Under the pieces are notes generated by a model that was not told the origin of the DNA, did not search any database, and saw only the letters and a list, made by a program, of their open reading frames with translations. Positions 59,906 through 64,000 of a DNA stretch of 64,000 nt are shown piece by piece. The DNA is from Verrucomicrobiia bacterium. Its GTDB lineage: Bacteria; Verrucomicrobiota; Verrucomicrobiia; Opitutales; Opitutaceae. The position numbers were made by a program, and so were the translations under genes. Location: NCBI GenBank assembly GCA_011525695.1, contig WYBX01000046.1:1-64000 (forward strand), read 5' to 3'. Position 1 is the first letter of the stretch. Each line of letters opens with the position of its first letter.

Positions 59906-60739
59906 TCAAGGTGCGTTCATTGGCTGAAATCCCGCCGCCCAGGCCACTCCGCGCCGGAAAAGCTCGAGCGTGGGCTGACCCAAGGCCTTCACGTCGTGGC
60001 CCAGCGGCGAGTGGAAGACCCGCCCCTTGCCCACCTCGAGCACAAACGCCATCGGGTAATCCCTCTGGTCCACGCGCGAGGTTGCCGTCGCAAGCACCTG
60101 GATCGGCGTGTCGCCATCGAGGCAGGTGTAGAGCTCGTCATCGGTCTCGAAGGACGAAAGTCCGCGGGTGATGGGATGATCGGGTTCGATGATGTTGACG
60201 CGGAAGGGCCCACGCCGGTCATGGCCGCGCAGCCTGGGATTCCACACCCGGCCGGCGAGTTCGCGGAACTGCGCCCAGTCCAGCCAGGTGCCGCAGGCGA
60301 AGTGGACGAGCACCAGCCCCCCGCCGTCCTCCACGAACCGCTGCAGATTCTCACGTGCGGCGGCTCCCGGCGCCGGCGTCCGCCAGTTCATGTAGTGCAG
60401 GACCACGACCCGATACCGCGAAAGCGCCGACGAATCCATGAAGTGGGCATCCTCGACGATCCGCACATCGGCCCGCGGATCCTGGCGCAGCGCCTCCGCC
60501 AGCACGGGGGTGGTCTCGCGCCAGACGTGTCCGGGGAAATCCGCGCCGGTGAGGACCAGCACCGGCAAGGGTTTCGCTTCCGGGGCCGGAGGTCCGGAAT
60601 ACGGATACGCCTCGGACCGGGCGTCGATCACCCTGGCGGGCGGCTGGGCTGGCGCCGCGAGGCCCAAGGCGGGCGCGAGGGTGAGCCCTGCGAGCGCCGC
60701 GAGCCACTGCCGCCTCCGGTGCGCATGCCTCGGTTTCAT
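59906..60739 (-). CDS. Exported ThuA-domain protein
   Basis: A 277-residue protein. The N-terminus HAHRRRQWLAALAGLTLAPA is a Tat-like signal. The ThuA (trehalose-utilisation, type 1 glutamine amidotransferase-like) domain shows VLVLTGADFPGHVW near residue 60, VVVLHYMNWRTP near 105, FVEDGGGLVLVHFACG near 132 and HPITRGLSSF near 182. These proteins accompany Gfo/Idh/MocA oxidoreductases in sugar catabolism. Its start overlaps the oxidoreductase stop by an ATGA. Confidence 0.88.
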   Translation of the reverse strand: MKPRHAHRRRQWLAALAGLTLAPALGLAAPAQPPARVIDARSEAYPYSGPPAPEAKPLPVLVLTGADFPGHVWRETTPVLAEALRQDPRADVRIVEDAHFMDSSALSRYRVVVLHYMNWRTPAPGAAARENLQRFVEDGGGLVLVHFACGTWLDWAQFRELAGRVWNPRLRGHDRRGPFRVNIIEPDHPITRGLSSFETDDELYTCLDGDTPIQVLATATSRVDQRDYPMAFVLEVGKGRVFHSPLGHDVKALGQPTLELFRRGVAWAAGFQPMNAP

Positions 60740-62055
60740 GTTCCCGCGATGAGTTTCGTCTTTCCGGGCACCGCGAGCGGGTACTGTCCGTCCGGGAGCG
60801 GCTTGACGGGCGGCTCGATGCTGAAGTCGACGGGACCGGCGGGCGGAAACGCGAAGTCGGCGGCGATCGCCTTTTTCCAGCCGATTTGCCGGCCGGAGTA
60901 GCATACGATTTGTCCCAGCACCGCGACCATCGTGCTGTTGGCCATGTAGTCGCCGTTGTTGAGGGGTTTTCCGGCGCGCAGGCCGGCGAAGAATTCCTGC
61001 TGCTCGCGCAGGTAGGGCGCGGGCGGCGGACCCTGGTACTGCCAGTTCACCTCCCCCTTGATGGTGTACGCCCGCAGCGATGCCATGCCCTTCGTGCCGA
61101 AGATATAATCGGAAACGCTGCCGTAGCATTCCTGCTGGGTGCGGCAAAACGCATACATCCGCGTGCCCCGGGCATACTCGTAGACCACGGAATGGTTGTC
61201 GAACATGTCCCCGAAAACCGGTCCGAAAGAGGCCGAGCGGCCGCCGAGCCCGTGCGCCTTCAGCGGGGGCTCCTCCTGCATCACCCACGTGGCCTTGTCG
61301 ACGCTGTGGACGAGCGACTGGATCACGTCGTCTCCCGATAGCCACGAGAAGTGATACCAGTTCCGGCACTGATATTCCATTTCGCTCCAGCCCGGCTGCC
61401 GCGGCACGAGCACGTAGGGCCCGCGGAGGAAGTTCACCTCCATCGAAACCACCTCGCCAATCGCGCCATCGTGGATCCGCTGCACCGTCTCGCGGACCCC
61501 GAGGTCGTAGCGGTTGTGGAGTCCCGAGACGACGCTGAGCCCCCGGGCCCGCGCCAGCTCGCAAGCCTCCTGCGTCGCCCGGATGCCGACCGGATCGATG
61601 CCATGCGGCTTTTCGACGAACACGTGCCTTCCCGCCTCGATGCCGGCACGCAGGTAGGCGGGGTGAAAACGCGAGGCACAGGCGATCAACACGACATCAC
61701 TGGACTCGATCACGCCCCGGTAGCCGTCGAACCCCGTGTACTGATGATCGCGATCGACCTGCGCCCGTTCGGGATTGTGCTGTTGGATCTTCGCGAGCGA
61801 GTCCGCAAGCCGGTCGGCGAAGAGATCCCCCATGGCCACGAGGTGGACGCCGGGGTCGGCATCGAGCGCATTGATCGCGGCGGCCGTGCCGCGCTGGCCG
61901 CAGCCGATGAGGCCCACGCGGATGCGATCGCCGCCGGCGGCATGCGCGCTGCGCGCGAGGTCAAGCGTGCCGAGGGCGACCCCGAGCCTGGCGGTGGTTT
62001 TCAGGAAGGCGCGGCGCGTGGTGCCCGTGGAGGGGGAGGAATCTAGTTTTTGCAT
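60736..62055 (-). CDS. Tat-exported Gfo/Idh/MocA family oxidoreductase
   Basis: A 439-residue protein. Signal TRRAFLKTTARLGVALG is a Tat motif. The Rossmann fold begins IRVGLIGCGQRGTAA near residue 45, the motif GRHVFVEKPHGIDPVG is near 145 and the C-terminal domain has RNWYHFSWLSGDDVIQSLVH near 232. An NAD(P)-dependent sugar or inositol dehydrogenase is expected. Its first codons overlap the tetR 3' end by 13 bases, so the regulator and enzyme genes are one operon. Confidence 0.9.
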   Translation of the reverse strand: MQKLDSSPSTGTTRRAFLKTTARLGVALGTLDLARSAHAAGGDRIRVGLIGCGQRGTAAAINALDADPGVHLVAMGDLFADRLADSLAKIQQHNPERAQVDRDHQYTGFDGYRGVIESSDVVLIACASRFHPAYLRAGIEAGRHVFVEKPHGIDPVGIRATQEACELARARGLSVVSGLHNRYDLGVRETVQRIHDGAIGEVVSMEVNFLRGPYVLVPRQPGWSEMEYQCRNWYHFSWLSGDDVIQSLVHSVDKATWVMQEEPPLKAHGLGGRSASFGPVFGDMFDNHSVVYEYARGTRMYAFCRTQQECYGSVSDYIFGTKGMASLRAYTIKGEVNWQYQGPPPAPYLREQQEFFAGLRAGKPLNNGDYMANSTMVAVLGQIVCYSGRQIGWKKAIAADFAFPPAGPVDFSIEPPVKPLPDGQYPLAVPGKTKLIAGT

Positions 62056-62732
62056 GACAAGGCCGGATCTTTACCGGCGGCTGAAGTTTCGCGGGAAGGA
62101 CGCCGGCGCCGGGGGGAAGCCGCGGGCGCGGCCGTCGCCGGGCGCGCGATGCCGGCAATTTCAAGGAGGTTGCTGACGATCCGCGCCTCCTCGGCGGCGT
62201 CGGAGCAGATGGCAGGCTCGAACAATGCGCGCAACTTCACGCCCTCGAATGCCTCGAGGAGCGAATTGGCCACATGCCCGGCATCCCGCCGGTTCTCGAC
62301 ACCGGGCGGCCGCGCCGTGAGGAGGAGCTTCACGTACTCCGCGCGTACGCCTTCATAGAAGGCACGCCAGCTCTCCCGGATGGCCTTGTCGTGAACCGAG
62401 AGCGCCAGGATCTCGAGGGTGAAGGTGCGGTTCGCGCGATCGATCAGGCAAAGCCGGACGTTGAGCCGCAGAATGCGCTCGAGCATGGCGAGCGGATCCC
62501 CCCCGCCCGCCATCTCGCTGACCATCCGCTCGTGGTAGCTGCGGTAATAATGCTCGCTGGCGGCCCGGATGAGTTCCCGTTTGGAGCGATAATGCCAGTA
62601 GACGCTGCCCTTCGTGACGCCCGCGCCCGCCGCCACATGGTCCAGGCTGGCGTTGCGAATTCCCCTCCGCGCAAACGTCGCAAATGCGCTCGCGGCCAGC
62701 TTGCTGGGCATCTCGGGTGACGTTCTGGGCAT
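62043..62732 (-). CDS. TetR-family transcriptional regulator
   Basis: A 229-residue repressor. The helix-turn-helix lies at residues ~25-55: FARRGIRNASLDHVAAGAG, VTKGSVYWHYRSKREL. The ligand-binding half is helical and loosely AcrR-like, with a C-terminal basic disordered tail (PRRRRPSRET). The start at 62732 is the ATG preceding MPRTSPEMPSKL. Two palindromic operators lie 20-64 bases upstream, so it most likely represses its own operon, including the oxidoreductase, ThuA and isomerase genes. Confidence 0.92.
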   Translation of the reverse strand: MPRTSPEMPSKLAASAFATFARRGIRNASLDHVAAGAGVTKGSVYWHYRSKRELIRAASEHYYRSYHERMVSEMAGGGDPLAMLERILRLNVRLCLIDRANRTFTLEILALSVHDKAIRESWRAFYEGVRAEYVKLLLTARPPGVENRRDAGHVANSLLEAFEGVKLRALFEPAICSDAAEEARIVSNLLEIAGIARPATAAPAASPRRRRPSRETSAAGKDPALSCKN

Positions 62733-62751
62733 GGTCCGGGTTCGCCGTGTT

Positions 62752-62796
62752 CCATACCAGCCGGTATGGTTTTCGCAGCCATACTGGGCGGTATGG
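62752..62796. promoter_or_regulatory. Two tandem TetR operators
   Basis: CCATACCAGCCGGTATGG (62752-62769) and CCATACTGGGCGGTATGG (62779-62796) are two 18-base palindromes of form CATACY-N4-GGTATG, centres 27 bases apart. They lie upstream of the tetR start. The spacing of nearly 2.5 turns and exact dyad symmetry support binding of two dimers. Confidence 0.85.
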
Positions 62797-63737
62797 AAAC
62801 TTGCCGTCAAGCTTCATGAAGCCCACCGCGCAACCGGCCGGCACCGGGCCGGTCAGCGGGGCTATGCTGCCCGCAAGGCAGAGCTCGCGGAATGGCCGCC
62901 GAAGACCGATGCCCCACGTTTACCCATCGGGGGTGATGACGAGGACGGCGGCCAGAAAAAACGATCCCGCCATGGCAGTCCGGCACGAGTTTCCCCGCCG
63001 AATCGTTGCCCATAGTTCGCGGAATAGGGGCGAACGGCAGTCGGAGGCCCGGAACGGTTGCGATCTTGAAATCGAGAAGCTTGAAATCGGGCAGCGTGAA
63101 ACTGTACCGACAACGAGCCGGTCAGTTGCCAGGTTTCCGATTAGCGATTTTCAAGTTTCCCGATGAGATTGGACGGATAGTAGGAGTGGCCATCGAGCAT
63201 CCCCATGGGGTCATGGCAGGAATCCGGACATGTTCTCCCACTCGTGCAGGGTGCCGGATCGTGCATGCTTGCGACGATTTGAACACCCAATCCTTGGGTC
63301 ACTGAGCGCACAGAGGCCGGCCAGGAGGGCACAGAGTTGTTCCTCTGCAAAACCAGCCTGCCGTTCTCTGTGACCTCCGTGTTTCCTCTGTGCACTCTGT
63401 GTCCCAACCAATAACCTTTGGTGGCGGCTGCCGCGGTGGGATGCATCCGGTCAGTGCGACTTCAACGCGAGCCGCTACCCGGGCCAGAACTTGTCCAGAT
63501 TCCTGACCTGCCCCCTGCTATTTAGACTCAGCCTGCATTTAAAGGCGGTCATGTCCCGATTCCTGTCAACTTCACGCGGGACTGAAAGCACCATCTCGAC
63601 ACCTTCCAATGGGAGAAAATTGGCGCCGTGGGCTCGGGAATCGTGGATTGCGAGTCTTGCCATGATTCCTCGATGCGCGTCGGATGATGACCGCGCGGTC
63701 CGGAAGATCGCGCGGAATCCAAAGCCCCGTCTGTCCC
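62797..63737. other. Gene-free stretch
   Basis: About 940 bases without a recognisable gene. It holds CTTGAAATCGAGAAGCTTGA repeats (63065-63090), an ATTTTCAAGTTTCCC inverse of them near 63147, and the CTCTGTG repeats described below. Between 63470 and 63640 are two near-repeats (CAGATTCCTGACCTGCC and CCGATTCCTGTCAAC), with no known coding sequence. Confidence 0.5.
63305..63412. repeat. CTCTGTG/CACAGAG repeat cluster
   Basis: Units such as GCGCACAGAGGC, CACAGAGTTG, TTCTCTGTGACCTCCGTG, TTTCCTCTGTGCACTCTGTG recur in both orientations. A low-complexity intergenic element of the same general type as the other short repeats. Confidence 0.5.
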
Positions 63738-64000
63738 ATGCCGATGTCGCGTCGCACCCTTCTCCAGGCTGGCACGCTGGCCGCCGCCGCCATGGCGACG
63801 AGCCGGCTCGCCGGCGCGCCCGCCCGCCAGTCCGCCGCGCCCGCGGCTCCCCGTTCGTTTGACGCGTGGATTCGGGACCGGCACGAGCGCTCGATCTCGG
63901 CCGACCGCGTCGAGGGTTTCCTCAGTGCGCCGCCGCACAACCAGTGGGCGAAGTTCGACCCCGATCTCGGCTACGTGCCAAGCGACAGCATCCAGCGCGA
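63738..64000 (+). CDS. Tat-signal protein, truncated by the window edge
   Basis: From the ATG at 63738 (or 63744) the frame reads MPMSRRTLLQAGTLAAAAMA, a twin-arginine signal peptide, then an Ala/Pro-rich spacer and RSFDAWIRDRHERSISADRV, PPHNQWAKFDPDLGYVPSDS, and runs open to the last base. About 87 codons are visible. No family can be assigned from this part. It is an exported protein of unknown function on the plus strand. Confidence 0.7.
   Translation, partial: MPMSRRTLLQAGTLAAAAMATSRLAGAPARQSAAPAAPRSFDAWIRDRHERSISADRVEGFLSAPPHNQWAKFDPDLGYVPSDSIQR

Overview
The window looks like a chromosomal stretch of a GC-rich Gram-negative bacterium, most likely a member of the Verrucomicrobiota close to Opitutaceae. 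This is inference from gene content: several Tat-exported Gfo/Idh/MocA, ThuA and TIM-barrel sugar proteins, an exosortase fused to an EpsI-type domain, DUF481 and TonB outer-membrane proteins, RNase Y beside QueF, and many short dispersed repeats. No rRNA, tRNA or CRISPR array was seen.

Layout. 1-4660 holds a response regulator, SurE, a lipoprotein, a D-tagatose-3-epimerase-like protein and an orphan ABC ATPase. 4644-11663 is a tight minus-strand signalling run: a receiver-kinase hybrid, an unusual beta-ketoacyl-synthase-like protein, a membrane sensor kinase, a degenerate kinase and an AT-richer nucleotidyltransferase. After rmuC and a TIGR03067-like gene comes a second membrane sensor kinase (13586-15679), whose end runs into a DUF4338 (DruA-like) remnant. 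16112-20839 carries Tat-exported sugar proteins, a WD40 protein and an NmrA-like protein. 20863-26927 looks like a metal-handling and outer-membrane set: a DUF481 barrel, a CusF-like protein, a repeat protein with a CusF-like tail and a His-rich TonB receptor. 27136-33583 joins a lactate/glycolate permease with a convergent glycolate oxidase operon glcDEF. 33901-42952 is mostly housekeeping (HAD, Uup, WecG/TagA, PRC/BON, exonuclease, inositol-phosphatase family, QueF, RNase Y).

42998-51442 is an exopolysaccharide locus with an exosortase/EpsI fusion, three glycosyltransferases, a flippase and an O-antigen polymerase/ligase. rodA and an RNase E/G gene follow and end at a clear terminator (54899-54925).

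54977-58979 is a decayed defence island. It holds an hsdM reduced to its two ends, an AAA ATPase behind an operator-like repeat, and a TcmP/DUF5131 three-Cys pair placed exactly between two copies of the hsdS 3' end. This pair is the best candidate for an undescribed system. 59001-62732 is a TetR-led operon (TetR, oxidoreductase, ThuA, isomerase) with two near-perfect tandem operators upstream. A roughly 940-base stretch without a gene follows, then a Tat-signal gene that runs off the right edge.

Short dispersed elements (palindromes, 3'-end hairpins, heptamer-like repeats) occupy many intergenic gaps, and two have expanded inside the exosortase gene.
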